Assembly (NCBI RefSeq): GCF_947496995.1
Contig: NZ_CANMFD010000010.1
Location: 1-64,000, forward strand
DNA length: 64,000 bases
Direction of reading: 5' to 3'
Source of the DNA: an uncultured Roseibium sp.
GTDB lineage: Bacteria; Pseudomonadota; Alphaproteobacteria; Rhizobiales; Stappiaceae
Shown here: piece by piece, positions 17,621 through 26,681 of the stretch
How the letters are laid out: the number at the start of each line of letters is the position of its first letter
Position numbering within the stretch: the stretch's first letter is position 1
Position numbers and translations under genes: made by a program
The notes under the pieces: model-generated
Seen by the model: the letters and a program-made list of their open reading frames with translations, nothing else
Databases searched by the model: none
What the model was told of the DNA's origin: nothing

Positions 17621-18901
17621 ATGGAACCGGTTATCCTCTTCGGCACATTTGTCGTTCTGCTCCTCATCGGCACACCGGTGGCGTTCTGCCTCGGCGCGGC
17701 CTCCCTTGCCACTGTCCTTTACATGGGGCTGCCGCCCGTCATCGTGTTTCAGCGGCTGAATTCCGGCGTTTCCGTCTTCGCGCTGATGGCGATCCCCTTC
17801 TTCATCTTCGCCGGCGAACTCATGGTGCGCGGGGACATCGCCCGGCGGCTCGTTGCCCTTGCGGGGGCGGTCGTGGGCCATATGCGCGGCGGCCTCGGCC
17901 AGGTCAATATCGCCGCCTCGGTTCTCTTCGGCGGCATCTCGGGATCCGCCGCGGCGGACGCCACTGCCATCGGCGGCCTGATGATCCCGCAGATGAAGGA
18001 AAAAGGCTATTCGGTCCAATACGGCGTCAACGTCACCGTGATGTCCTCGATCATCGCGCTGATGCTGCCGCCCTCGCACAACATGATCATCTATTCGATC
18101 TCCGCCGGCGGACGGCTTTCGATCGCCGATCTCTTCACCGCAGGCATCTTCCCCGGCCTCTTGCTCGCCGTGTCGCTGATGATCACCGCCTGGTTCGTGG
18201 CCAGGAAGGCCGGATATCCAACCGAATCCTTCCCCGGCTGGTCCGCGCTCGGCGCGCTGTTCCTCAATGCCATTCCCGGCCTGCTGCTGATCGCCATCAT
18301 CTTCGGCGGCGTCCGGTCAGGCATCTTTACCGCATCGGAAAGCTCGTGCATCGCGGCGGTCTATGCGCTTCTGGTGACCGCCATCGCCTATCGCACCATG
18401 CACTGGTCCGAATTCGTCGGCGCGACCAAGGCGGCAGTCCGAACCACGGCCATGGTGCTGCTGGTCATCGGCTCGGCGGCCTCCTTCGGCTGGCTTCTGG
18501 CCTTCCTGAAAATCCCGGCGGAACTGGTGGCGTTCATGAAGAACGTCTCGCAGAACCCTCTGATCATCCTCCTGATGATCAACATAGTGCTGCTGTTCCT
18601 CGGAACTTTCATGGACATGTCGCCGCTGATCGTGATCACCACCCCGATCTTCCTTCCCGTCGCCACGGCCTTCGGCGTCGATCCGGTGCATTTCGGCGTC
18701 ATTCTAGTTCTCAACCTGGGGATCGGGCTGTGTACGCCACCGGTGGGGACGGTGTTGTTCGTCGGCTGTGCGGTCGGTAAGATTTCGGTTTGGGATGCGG
18801 TCCGGACAATCTGGCCGTTCTACGGGGCCGGCATCTTCACCCTTCTTCTAGTCACCTATATACCGGCACTGTCACTCTGGCTGCCGTCCCTGTTCCACTG
18901 A
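17621..18901 (+). CDS. TRAP transporter large permease (DctM family)
   Basis: A 426-residue integral membrane protein with about 12 hydrophobic segments, the proton/sodium-coupled transport subunit. DctM landmarks are AIPFFIFAGELMVRGDIA, LFGGISGSAAADATAIGGLM, IALMLPPSHNMIIYS and LGIGLCTPPVGTVLFVGC. The frame is open upstream, but the ATG at 17621, one base after the dctQ-type stop, gives the usual family N terminus (MEPVILFG). With the two preceding genes it forms a complete uronate-type TRAP importer. Confidence 0.9.
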   Translation: MEPVILFGTFVVLLLIGTPVAFCLGAASLATVLYMGLPPVIVFQRLNSGVSVFALMAIPFFIFAGELMVRGDIARRLVALAGAVVGHMRGGLGQVNIAASVLFGGISGSAAADATAIGGLMIPQMKEKGYSVQYGVNVTVMSSIIALMLPPSHNMIIYSISAGGRLSIADLFTAGIFPGLLLAVSLMITAWFVARKAGYPTESFPGWSALGALFLNAIPGLLLIAIIFGGVRSGIFTASESSCIAAVYALLVTAIAYRTMHWSEFVGATKAAVRTTAMVLLVIGSAASFGWLLAFLKIPAELVAFMKNVSQNPLIILLMINIVLLFLGTFMDMSPLIVITTPIFLPVATAFGVDPVHFGVILVLNLGIGLCTPPVGTVLFVGCAVGKISVWDAVRTIWPFYGAGIFTLLLVTYIPALSLWLPSLFH

Positions 18902-18911
18902 GGCTGATAGC

Positions 18912-19229
18912 ATGTTTGTAAAAACCTTTCCCGAAGTCGCCGCCGATCCGGGCATTCTCCGGCAGGTCCTGTCCGACAGCGCCGAGCTGATGGTCGTCGC
19001 CTTCCGGTTCCAGGAAACCGGAGCGGAAGGCAAGCTCCACAATCACCCCCACATCCAGTCCACCTATGTCGAGAGCGGCAAATTCCGCTTCAGCATCGAG
19101 GGCAAGGAATTCGAGGTCGGCCCCGGGGACAGCTTCGTCATTCCCTCCAAGGCCATGCATGGCTGTGTCTGCATCGAGCCGGGAACGCTGATCGATACCT
19201 TCACGCCCCGCCGCGACGACTTTCTGTAA
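18912..19229 (+). CDS. kdgF: KdgF-like cupin, unsaturated uronate linearisation
   Basis: A 105-residue single-domain cupin. Metal-binding motif 1 is HNHPHIQSTYVESGKFRF and motif 2 is GPGDSFVIPSKAMHGC, giving three or four His ligands. KdgF proteins of this size convert 4,5-unsaturated uronate monomers (from pectate or alginate lyases and GH105/GH88 hydrolases) to 4-deoxy-5-keto-uronate, the KduI substrate. The gene lies immediately before kduI, and a GH105 hydrolase that would make its substrate is encoded 12 kb downstream. Assignment rests on family plus context. Confidence 0.85.
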   Translation: MFVKTFPEVAADPGILRQVLSDSAELMVVAFRFQETGAEGKLHNHPHIQSTYVESGKFRFSIEGKEFEVGPGDSFVIPSKAMHGCVCIEPGTLIDTFTPRRDDFL

Positions 19230-19258
19230 GAAACGCCCCACACCCGAGGACTTTTGCC

Positions 19259-20083
19259 ATGACCAATGTAGAAACCCGATACGCGATCGACCCGGAAACC
19301 GCGAGAAAGCTGGACACGCAGGGCCTGCGCGATCATTTCCATGCCTCCGGCCTGTTCGTCGAGGGCGAAATCAATCTGGTTTACACCCATTACGACCGTC
19401 TGATCCTGGGCGGTGCGGTTCCAGGTTCGGGCGAACTTGTGCTGGACCATGTCCATGAAGCCGGCACCCCGTCCCTTCTCGACCGCCGTGAACTCGGCAT
19501 CTTGAACATCGGCGATGCGGGAACCGTCAAAGCCGGAGGAAAGACCTATGACGTCGGCCGCGGCGACGTGCTCTATATCGGCATGGGCTCCGGACCGGTG
19601 ACCTTTTCCGGCCCCGGCCGGTTCTATATCCTCTCCGCACCAGCGCACCGGACCTGCCCGACCAAACTGATCACCGTGAAGGACGCGCGCCGGGTCGAAC
19701 TCGGCTCCGCCGAGACCTCCAACGAACGCGTCATCCTGCAGTTCCTCCATCCGGAAGTCGCCGAGAGCTGCCAGCTTCTGATGGGCTACACGCAGTTCGC
19801 ACCGGGGTCCGTCTGGAACACCATGCCTGCCCACCTGCACGACCGGCGCATGGAAGCCTATCTCTATTTCGAACTCGGCGAAGACCAGCGCGTGTTCCAT
19901 TTCATGGGCAAGCCCGAAGAAACCCGCCATCTTGTCATGGCCAACGAGGAAGCTGTTGTTTCCCCGCCCTGGTCCATCCACTGCGGCGCGGGCACAGGGG
20001 CCTACACCTTCTGCTGGGCGATGGCCGGTGACAATGTCGACTTCACAGACATGGACATGGTTGCAATGGGGGACCTGCGGTGA
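19259..20083 (+). CDS. kduI: KduI, 5-keto-4-deoxyuronate isomerase
   Basis: A 274-residue bicupin. KduI isomerises 5-keto-4-deoxyuronate to 2,5-diketo-3-deoxygluconate in the cytoplasm. The zinc site is visible as AHLHDRRMEAYLYFEL, with a further His in SPPWSIHCGAGT. The N-terminal RYAIDPETARKLDTQGLRDH is typical of the family, and the length equals that of E. coli KduI (about 278). Its stop overlaps the GTG start of kduD by 4 bases. Confidence 0.95.
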   Translation: MTNVETRYAIDPETARKLDTQGLRDHFHASGLFVEGEINLVYTHYDRLILGGAVPGSGELVLDHVHEAGTPSLLDRRELGILNIGDAGTVKAGGKTYDVGRGDVLYIGMGSGPVTFSGPGRFYILSAPAHRTCPTKLITVKDARRVELGSAETSNERVILQFLHPEVAESCQLLMGYTQFAPGSVWNTMPAHLHDRRMEAYLYFELGEDQRVFHFMGKPEETRHLVMANEEAVVSPPWSIHCGAGTGAYTFCWAMAGDNVDFTDMDMVAMGDLR

Positions 20084-20808
20084 ACTCCTTCTCTCTCGAA
20101 GGCAAGCGCGCCCTGGTAACCGGCGCCAATACGGGCATCGGCCAGGCGATTGCCATCGCCATGGGCGCAGCCGGCGCGGAGGTGCTCTGCGCCGCCCGCC
20201 GCGACTGCGACGAAACCCTGTCGAAAATCGAAAAGGGCCGCCACGTGGCGGTGGATTTCGCCGATCCCATGGCGGCCGTACCATTGTTCGAAAACGAGAC
20301 GATCGACGTTCTGGTCAACAATGCCGGAATTATCCGGCGCGCGGATTCCGTCGATTTCTCCGAGGCCGACTGGGACGACGTCATCGACGTGAACCTGAAG
20401 GCCGTGTTCTTCACCTGCCAGGCTTTCGGCAAGGCCTCCCTTGCGGCCGGCCGGGCCGGAGCCATTGTGAATATCGCCTCGCTGCTCTCCTTCCAGGGCG
20501 GCATCCGGGTGCCTTCCTACACGGCTTCCAAACATGGCGTTGCCGGCATCACCAAGCTGCTTGCCAACGAGTGGGCGGCCAAGGGCATCAACGTCAACGC
20601 TATTGCACCGGGGTACATCGCCACCAACAATACCGAAGCCCTGCGCAACGACCCGGACCGCAACCGCCAGATCCTGGAGCGGATTCCGGCCGGGCGCTGG
20701 GGTGAAGCCAGCGATATCGGCGAAGCTGCCGTTTTCCTCGCCTCGCCCGCGGCAAAATACATTCACGGAACCGTTCTCAGTGTCGATGGAGGCTGGCTTG
20801 CGCGTTAG
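20080..20808 (+). CDS. kduD: KduD, 2-keto-3-deoxygluconate (2-deoxy-D-gluconate) dehydrogenase
   Basis: A 242-residue short-chain dehydrogenase. The cofactor motif is TGANTGIG, structural NNAG is present, the catalytic Tyr-Lys is YTASK, and it ends with VDGGW. KduD reduces 2,5-diketo-3-deoxygluconate to 2-keto-3-deoxygluconate. GTG start at 20080, inside a 4-base GTGA overlap with kduI. The end of the gene overlaps the probable start of uxuB. Confidence 0.92.
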   Translation: MNSFSLEGKRALVTGANTGIGQAIAIAMGAAGAEVLCAARRDCDETLSKIEKGRHVAVDFADPMAAVPLFENETIDVLVNNAGIIRRADSVDFSEADWDDVIDVNLKAVFFTCQAFGKASLAAGRAGAIVNIASLLSFQGGIRVPSYTASKHGVAGITKLLANEWAAKGINVNAIAPGYIATNNTEALRNDPDRNRQILERIPAGRWGEASDIGEAAVFLASPAAKYIHGTVLSVDGGWLAR

Positions 20809-22228
20809 CCGCGAAAAAGGACCGGCGCCGACCGCAGGCATCGTCCACCTGGGCCTGGGAGCATTCTTCCGGGCCTTCGGTGCCGTCTATATCGAAGAAG
20901 CCATGCAAAAGTCCGGCGGCGACTGGGGCATCATCGGCGTCAGCCTGCAAAGCCCGACGACGCGCGATCAGCTCGCGCCGCAGGATTTCGTTTATACGGC
21001 CCAGGAACTGGGGCCCGGCGGCTCCCGTCTCCACCAGGTCGAAATCATCCGCGACGTTCTCGTGGCCCCCGAGTCGCCCGAGGCCGTTCTGGCCGCGATG
21101 GCCGATCCCGCCATCCGGATCGTTACGCTGACGGTGACCGAAAAGGGCTATTGCCATGATCCCGCGTCCGGCAGCCTCAACTTCAAGCATCCCGGCATCC
21201 AGCACGACCTGACCAGCGAACTACCGACGACCGCGCCGGGGTACCTTGTCAGGGCGTTGCAGAGACGCAAGGCAGCCGGTCTGCCGCCTTTCACGGTTCT
21301 GACCTGTGACAATCTTCCCGACAACGGCCGCCTGGTGAAGGGCATCGTTCTTGAACTGGCGCGAAAAATCGATCCCGCCCTGGCGGACTGGCTTGAAGCG
21401 GAAGGCCGCTTTCCCGCCACCATGGTCGACCGGATCGTACCGGCGACAAAGCCACAGGACATCGAGGTGCTGAGCGCCAGGACCGGACGCGACGATGCCG
21501 CGCCCGTAATGCACGAACCTTTCAGGCAGTGGGTGGTGGAGGACGATTTCGTTCCCGCCTACGGCAAGGATGCACGGCCGGACCTTGGTGCTGTCGGTGT
21601 CGAGCTGGTCGACAACGTGACCGCGTATGAGCATATGAAGCTCAGAATGCTCAACGGCACGCATTCCTCGCTTGCCTATCTCGGCTATCTGGCCGGACAT
21701 GAGACCATCGCCGAAACAGTCGCCGATCCCGTCCTTGCCGCCTATGTCAAACGGCTCTGGAAGACCGAGATCATTCCGTCCTTTACCGCGCCACCCGGCG
21801 TCGATCTGGAAGGTTACGCCGACGCCCTGTTCGACCGCTATTCCAATCCCGGCATTCAGCACCGCACCTGGCAGATCGCCATGGATGGCAGCCAGAAGCT
21901 GCCGCAGCGGATCCTGGGAACCCTGCGCGACAACCTTGACGCCGATCGCGCCTGCCCCGGCCTTCTCACCGCTGTTGCGGCATGGATGATCTATGTGGGT
22001 GGAACCGATCTCAAGGGCGAGCCCATCGATGTGCGCGACCCGCTCTCCGAGCGGCTCAAGATCCTTTCCGACGGCGCGTCCAATACGCAAGGCAAGGTCG
22101 CCGCGCTTCTGGGCGTGCGGGACATTTTCGATGCCGCTCTGGCGGACGCCATCCAATCGGAAGTCACCGCCGCCTATGAGCGGCTGGCATCCGGCGGCGT
22201 CCACCGAACTCTCGAGGCACTCGCATGA
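20786..22228 (+). CDS. uxuB: UxuB, D-fructuronate (mannonate) oxidoreductase
   Basis: About 480 residues of the mannitol dehydrogenase family. The Rossmann start is GIVHLGLGAFFRAF, followed by TVTEKGYCHD and the catalytic Lys region NVTAYEHMKLRMLNGTHS. It reduces D-fructuronate to D-mannonate for UxuA. The start is uncertain: the ATG at 20786 lies inside kduD without a clear ribosome site, while a TTG at 20798 has GGAGG (part of the kduD VDGG codons) 5 bases upstream and would give 476 residues. Either way the gene overlaps kduD by 11-23 bases. Its stop overlaps uxuA by 4 bases. Confidence 0.9.
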   Translation: MEAGLRVSREKGPAPTAGIVHLGLGAFFRAFGAVYIEEAMQKSGGDWGIIGVSLQSPTTRDQLAPQDFVYTAQELGPGGSRLHQVEIIRDVLVAPESPEAVLAAMADPAIRIVTLTVTEKGYCHDPASGSLNFKHPGIQHDLTSELPTTAPGYLVRALQRRKAAGLPPFTVLTCDNLPDNGRLVKGIVLELARKIDPALADWLEAEGRFPATMVDRIVPATKPQDIEVLSARTGRDDAAPVMHEPFRQWVVEDDFVPAYGKDARPDLGAVGVELVDNVTAYEHMKLRMLNGTHSSLAYLGYLAGHETIAETVADPVLAAYVKRLWKTEIIPSFTAPPGVDLEGYADALFDRYSNPGIQHRTWQIAMDGSQKLPQRILGTLRDNLDADRACPGLLTAVAAWMIYVGGTDLKGEPIDVRDPLSERLKILSDGASNTQGKVAALLGVRDIFDAALADAIQSEVTAAYERLASGGVHRTLEALA

Positions 22229-23400
22229 TTGAAGGTTGGCGCTGGTATGGCGCTCTGGATCGTATTTCCCTGTCCGAGATCGCACAAACAGGGGCGTCCA
22301 GCATTGTCACCGCCCTGCACGAAATCCCCTACGGTGAGGTCTGGCCGCGTGAAACGGTCGCCGCCCGCAAGACGCAGATCCGCGACGCCGGGTTCGACTG
22401 GACGGTCGTGGAAAGCCTGCCTGTGCATGAGGCGATCAAGCGCGGCGAAGGCGACCTGACGCAGCTGTTCGCCAACTACCGGCAGTCCATGGCCAATCTT
22501 GCCGCCGAGGGCATCCGGGTGATCTGCTACAATTTCATGCCGCTGCTGGACTGGACCCGCACCGATCTGACCGCCCCTGTGAAACGCGGCGGCTCCTGCC
22601 TGAGGTTTTCCGCCGAGAAAATGGCCGCGTTCGAACTCTTCATGATCGAGCGGCCCGGTGCAGAGCAGGATTACACGGCAGAAAACATCGCCGCCGCGAA
22701 ACGCTGGTACGAGAACGCCACATCCGAGGATCTTGAGATCCTCGTCACCGCGATCATGGCCGGGTTGCCGGGTGCCTATGACCGTTACGACGTTCAAGGA
22801 CTGCGGCAGGCACTTACGCCTTATGCCGGCCTCGACCGCAATACCCTCCGCGCGAATTACAAACGGTTTCTCGATGAAGTCATTCCAGCTGCCGAGGACC
22901 TGGGGCTGAGCTTTGCCGTTCATCCGGACGATCCGCCAAGGGATATCCTCGGACTGCCGCGCATCGTCTCCAGTGCCACCGACATCGACTGGATCCTGTC
23001 CGCGCACGAGAGCCTGTCGAACGGACTGACGTTGTGTGCCGGCTCGCTCGGAGCCAATCCGGCAAACGATGTTCCGGCAATCGCGAAACAGTTTGCCGGA
23101 AAGATCCATTTCGCCCATTTGCGCAACGTCGCGAAGGAACCGAGCGGGTCCTTCGAGGAGGCAGCCCATCTGGAAGGCGATACCGACATGCCGGCGCTGG
23201 TCGAGGTGCTGATGAGCGAGGAACAACGGCGGAAGAGCGAAAACCGTCCGGACAGCGACATCGTCTTCAGACCCGACCATGGCCACGAATTGCTGACCGA
23301 CGCTGATAAGGGAACCCATCCCGGCTATCCCCTCATCGGCCGCATGCGCGGCCTCGCCGAACTGCGGGGCATCATTGCCGGGCTGAATCACGCAGCCTGA
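22225..23400 (+). CDS. uxuA: UxuA, mannonate dehydratase
   Basis: A 391-residue TIM-barrel metalloenzyme dehydrating D-mannonate to 2-keto-3-deoxygluconate. Characteristic segments are WYGALDRISLSEIAQTGA, ALHEIPYGEVW, CYNFMPLLDWTRTDL, SFAVHPDDPP, TLCAGSLGANP and HFAHLRNV, which carry the Cys/His/Asp metal ligands of the family. Last gene of the uronate operon. The downstream enzymes KDG kinase and KDPG aldolase, and the galacturonate-branch enzymes tagaturonate reductase and altronate dehydratase, are not in the window. Confidence 0.94.
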   Translation: MIEGWRWYGALDRISLSEIAQTGASSIVTALHEIPYGEVWPRETVAARKTQIRDAGFDWTVVESLPVHEAIKRGEGDLTQLFANYRQSMANLAAEGIRVICYNFMPLLDWTRTDLTAPVKRGGSCLRFSAEKMAAFELFMIERPGAEQDYTAENIAAAKRWYENATSEDLEILVTAIMAGLPGAYDRYDVQGLRQALTPYAGLDRNTLRANYKRFLDEVIPAAEDLGLSFAVHPDDPPRDILGLPRIVSSATDIDWILSAHESLSNGLTLCAGSLGANPANDVPAIAKQFAGKIHFAHLRNVAKEPSGSFEEAAHLEGDTDMPALVEVLMSEEQRRKSENRPDSDIVFRPDHGHELLTDADKGTHPGYPLIGRMRGLAELRGIIAGLNHAA

Positions 23401-23423
23401 ACCACGCCGCCTGAACCACGTGG

Positions 23424-23450
23424 CCCATCCCGCATGAACCGCGGGATGGC
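23424..23450. terminator. Hairpin between convergent uxuA and the AraC-type gene
   Basis: Nine-bp stem CCATCCCGC (23425-23433) / GCGGGATGG (23441-23449) with a 7-base loop and flanking GGC/GCC, in the 62-base gap between two convergent genes. No T-run on either side, so it may be a Rho-independent terminator of weak form or a 3'-end stabilising stem serving both transcripts. Confidence 0.5.
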
Positions 23451-23462
23451 CGTGACTTCCTC

Positions 23463-24329
23463 CTATTCGACAGACCTGTACCGGGACCGTGCGGTTCGTT
23501 TCAGCCGATAGCTGGACGGGCTGGCGCCGATATACTGCTTGAACATGCGGCTGAAGAAATAGGGGTCCGAATATCCCAGTTCCGCCGCGGTTTCCTTGAC
23601 AGTCTGCCCGAGTCCCAGCCGGTGCACCGCGTATTCCATCCGCTTGAACTCCAGATATTTCTGCGGCGTCATGCCGATCCTCTCGCGAAACGCCCGGCGG
23701 AAATAATCGCGGTTGTAGGGGACCATCTCCATCGCTTTTTCCAGACCCTTCTCCATCAGCGGTTCGGCAGCGAGCCTTGAGGCGAGCAACATGATCTGCA
23801 GCGACAACTGCCCCTGATTGGCGAGCAGGTCGCCCTCCTCCCGCCAGCCGAGGAATGCATCGTCAAGGAATGCGAGAAGCAGGACCATGAACTGGTGGTG
23901 TTGCACAAGCGTCGGGCTCGTGGTCGCCGCCATGGTCCGGTAATGATCGATGAGAGGCTGAAGAACCGGCCAGTTGCGCAGTTCCACCTTGCGCTGCAGC
24001 CGCATCTGGTCGATCAGGTCGGCGCGGCCGAAGAGATCAAGCGTGAAGTGCTGTGCAACACCGGTATATTCGCCACCACCGCCGTGAGCGCCGCGAAATC
24101 GCTCCCGTCCCCGGATCAGCATCGCCTCGCCTTCAGAGAGTGTGAAACTCTCCTCTCCCACCCGGTACCGGGCCGTTCCCGACAGGCAGAACACAAGATC
24201 GTGGACCGGATTGATCTTGTTGATCCGCCATGTCTGCGCATGCTTCATCCGGATGGGCGTGCGGGCAAGACGCAGCGATAGGGCCTGCACGGGAATCCGC
24301 GTGAGCGGACTATGTTCGTTTTTCTCCAT
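23463..24329 (-). CDS. AraC-family regulator of the oligogalacturonide operon
   Basis: A 288-residue regulator with an N-terminal cupin sensing domain (VHDLVFCLSGTARYRVGEE, SEGEAMLIRGRERF) and a C-terminal double helix-turn-helix (residues about 190-280). The second helix-turn-helix reads TVKETAAELGYSDPYFFSRM, followed by FKQYIGASPSSYR. It faces away from the ABC transporter/GH28/GH105 operon across about 170 bases, the classical arrangement for an AraC activator of sugar uptake. The effector is presumably a pectic oligosaccharide or uronate (inference). Confidence 0.85.
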   Translation of the reverse strand: MEKNEHSPLTRIPVQALSLRLARTPIRMKHAQTWRINKINPVHDLVFCLSGTARYRVGEESFTLSEGEAMLIRGRERFRGAHGGGGEYTGVAQHFTLDLFGRADLIDQMRLQRKVELRNWPVLQPLIDHYRTMAATTSPTLVQHHQFMVLLLAFLDDAFLGWREEGDLLANQGQLSLQIMLLASRLAAEPLMEKGLEKAMEMVPYNRDYFRRAFRERIGMTPQKYLEFKRMEYAVHRLGLGQTVKETAAELGYSDPYFFSRMFKQYIGASPSSYRLKRTARSRYRSVE

Positions 24330-24498
24330 GTTTTTGTTTATTTGCCTTCATTTGAATCTCACCAGCCCGTCGATAAAATCAGAAAATTGAGAGAAGCGAC
24401 ACCCATAACGACCGCTCTCCATGGGAGGAAACAGTGCCGGGCCCGCATCGGGACAGATATATCCAGTCGCACGGCGGCAGGCACTTTTTGCAAAAGAC

Positions 24499-24876
24499 AT
24501 GAAACATTCCGAATACGGATCTCCGGTAAAAATCGCATATATCGGCGGCAGATCGCCCGACCGGGGTCAGATGGAAGGGCCGGATCCGGACGCAAGCGCC
24601 GAGACCGACGCCGCCTCCCTTCAGGAAAAGATCATCCCGATTAAAGCTGGCAGACTTCCGCAGGAACTGGAAAAGATCGTTCTGGATCACTCCGGACGGC
24701 AAACGCGACTGTTGACCGCTCTTGCGAACGCAAACCACGACAGTCTCGTCCCGCTGTTTTGTGCAGATCCGCTTGTCCGAGACCTGACAGAACGGGATGC
24801 CTACGCAATGTTCCAGGAAATGATCTCTTCAACGGCCCATCCGCTTCCCTCCGGTCTTGCGGCGGAGGCAGCCTGA
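24499..24876 (+). pseudogene. Internally deleted GH4 alpha-galacturonidase relic
   Basis: An in-frame 125-codon remnant (the frame is open from 24421). It begins with the NAD-binding start of family GH4 enzymes, KHSEYGSPVKIAYIGGRS, comparable with the KIAYIGGGS start of LplD-type alpha-galacturonidases. After about 25 low-similarity residues it jumps to a GH4-like C terminus (IPIKAGRLPQELEKIVLDH, then DPLVRDLTERDAYAMFQEMI). The central several hundred residues with the NAD/Mn catalytic centre are missing; the family is normally about 430-450 residues. The stop codon overlaps the permease start as TGATG, so the relic may survive as a translational leader. Identification is from memory of the family. 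Confidence 0.6.
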
Positions 24877-25760
24877 TGGGAGGTGACAACAAGTATCTCG
24901 GCTATTTATATGTCGCGCCATATGTTGCGGGTCTGCTGCTGTTTACGGCTTTCCCTTTCGCCGCATCCTTCTATCTGAGTTTTACCGATTACGATCTGCT
25001 CTCCACGCCTAGATGGACGGGTCTGGACAACTATCACAAGCTGTTCACACGCGACCGCACGTTCGACAAGTCGCTGAAGGTCACGCTGCTCTATGTCTTC
25101 ATGACGGTGCCGATCAAGCTGGCCTTCGCGCTGCTGATCGCGGTGATCCTGAACTACCGGCTGAAGGCGATCAATTTCTTCCGCACAGCCTATTACGTGC
25201 CCTCGATTCTGGGTGGATCGATCGCGATTGCCGTCCTGTGGCGCTACATCTTCGCCCAGAGCGGCCTCGTCAACATGATCATCGGTCTTGTCGGGCTGGA
25301 GCCCATCAACTGGTTCGGTGATCCCCAGAACGCGCTGATCACCATCACGCTCCTGCGCTGCTGGCAGTTCGGCTCGGCCATGGTGATCTTCCTCGCCGCG
25401 CTGCAATCGGTCGACAAGTCGCTCTACGAGGCGGCCTCCATCGACGGCGCCAACCAGTGGCATCTGTTCCGCTACATCACGCTGCCGCTGATCACCCCGG
25501 TGATCTTCTTCAACCTGATCATGCAGACGGTGCAGGCCTTCCAGGAGTTCAACGGCCCCTACATCATCACCGAGGGCGGACCGCTGAAATCGACGTACCT
25601 GTTGCCCCTTTATATCTACGAAAAAGCCTTCAAGAGCTTCGACATGGGCTACGCCTCCGCGATTGCCTGGGTGCTCTTCGCGATCATCATGATCCTGACC
25701 CTTGCCGCCTTCTGGTCGTCCAAGAAATGGGTCTACTACGCCGGCGACAAGAGGAGCTGA
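24876..25760 (+). CDS. Carbohydrate ABC permease (MalF/TogM type)
   Basis: A 294-residue membrane permease with about 6 spans. The EAA loop reads YEAASIDGANQWHLFRYITLPL and the start MGGDNKYLGYLYVAPYVAGLL is typical of the sn-glycerol-3-P/oligosaccharide group. I start at 24876, at the TGATG overlap with the preceding relic, rather than further upstream where the frame is open. With the next three genes it gives permease-permease-ATPase-binding protein, the order of TogMNAB oligogalacturonide importers. GH28 and GH105 follow, so a pectic oligosaccharide is the likely cargo. Confidence 0.87.
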   Translation: MGGDNKYLGYLYVAPYVAGLLLFTAFPFAASFYLSFTDYDLLSTPRWTGLDNYHKLFTRDRTFDKSLKVTLLYVFMTVPIKLAFALLIAVILNYRLKAINFFRTAYYVPSILGGSIAIAVLWRYIFAQSGLVNMIIGLVGLEPINWFGDPQNALITITLLRCWQFGSAMVIFLAALQSVDKSLYEAASIDGANQWHLFRYITLPLITPVIFFNLIMQTVQAFQEFNGPYIITEGGPLKSTYLLPLYIYEKAFKSFDMGYASAIAWVLFAIIMILTLAAFWSSKKWVYYAGDKRS

Positions 25761-25763
25761 ACG

Positions 25764-26681
25764 ATGACCGCCTCTTTCGACCTGAACCCGCAAAAGCTGC
25801 TGGCCACAAGCGAGCCGGCGACCGCCATGGAAATCAAGCTGCGCCGCCGCAGCCGGATTTCCAGCGCCATGCGCTACAGCGTTCTGCTCATCTTCGGCCT
25901 GATCATGCTCTATCCGCTGATCTGGCTGATCGGCGCCTCCTTCAAGACCAACTCCGAGATCTTTGCGAGCCCATCGTTCTGGCCCAAGGACCCGACCCTC
26001 TCGGGCTACATCAAGGGCTGGGAAACATCCACGCCCTACACTTTCGGACGGTTTTTCTGGAACACCTTCCTGATCATCACGCCGAAGGTCATCGGCACGG
26101 CCATCTCCTGCACCCTCGTCGCCTACGGCTTCGCCCGGTTCGATTTTCCCGGCAAGCGCATCCTGTTCATGACGGTGATCGCGACCCTGCTGCTGCCGAA
26201 CGTCGTGACCCGCATCCCGCAATATCTGCTGTTCCGCGATATCGGCTGGCTCGACAGTTTCCTGCCGCTCTGGGTGCCCTCGGCTGTCGCGGGAGATGCG
26301 TTCTTCGTCTTCATGCTGATCCAGTTCCTGCGGGCCATTCCCCGCGACATGGAAGAGGCGGCAAGGGTCGATGGCGCCAATACGCTGCAGACGCTGATCT
26401 ATATCGTCGTGCCCATGCTGATGCCGGCCATCGTCTCCGTCTGCCTTTTCCAGTTCATGTGGACCATGAACGACTTCCTCGGACCGCTGATCTATCTGTC
26501 ATCAATCGACAAGTACCCAGTGAGCCTGGCCCTCAAACTGTCTATCGACACGACGGAGGCCTTCGACTGGAACCAGATCCTGGCCATGTCGGTCCTGGCG
26601 CTCGCGCCGTCACTGACGGTGTTTTTCATCGCACAAAAATACTTCATCGAAGGTATCTCGACAGGAGGGGTCAAAGGCTGA
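25764..26681 (+). CDS. Carbohydrate ABC permease (MalG/TogN type)
   Basis: A 305-residue permease, partner of the preceding gene. After a cytoplasmic N-terminal tail of about 35 residues it has about 6 spans. The EAA motif is MEEAARVDGANTLQTLIYIVVPML, close to the family consensus. It starts 3 bases after the upstream stop and its stop shares one base with the ATPase start (TGATG). Confidence 0.87.
   Translation: MTASFDLNPQKLLATSEPATAMEIKLRRRSRISSAMRYSVLLIFGLIMLYPLIWLIGASFKTNSEIFASPSFWPKDPTLSGYIKGWETSTPYTFGRFFWNTFLIITPKVIGTAISCTLVAYGFARFDFPGKRILFMTVIATLLLPNVVTRIPQYLLFRDIGWLDSFLPLWVPSAVAGDAFFVFMLIQFLRAIPRDMEEAARVDGANTLQTLIYIVVPMLMPAIVSVCLFQFMWTMNDFLGPLIYLSSIDKYPVSLALKLSIDTTEAFDWNQILAMSVLALAPSLTVFFIAQKYFIEGISTGGVKG

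Noticed and set aside
25457..26680. In-frame 5' extension of the oligosaccharide ATPase frame
   Set aside because: The residues are Arg/His/Asp-rich and unrelated to ATPases, and they cover both permease genes in another frame. The gene starts at 26681.
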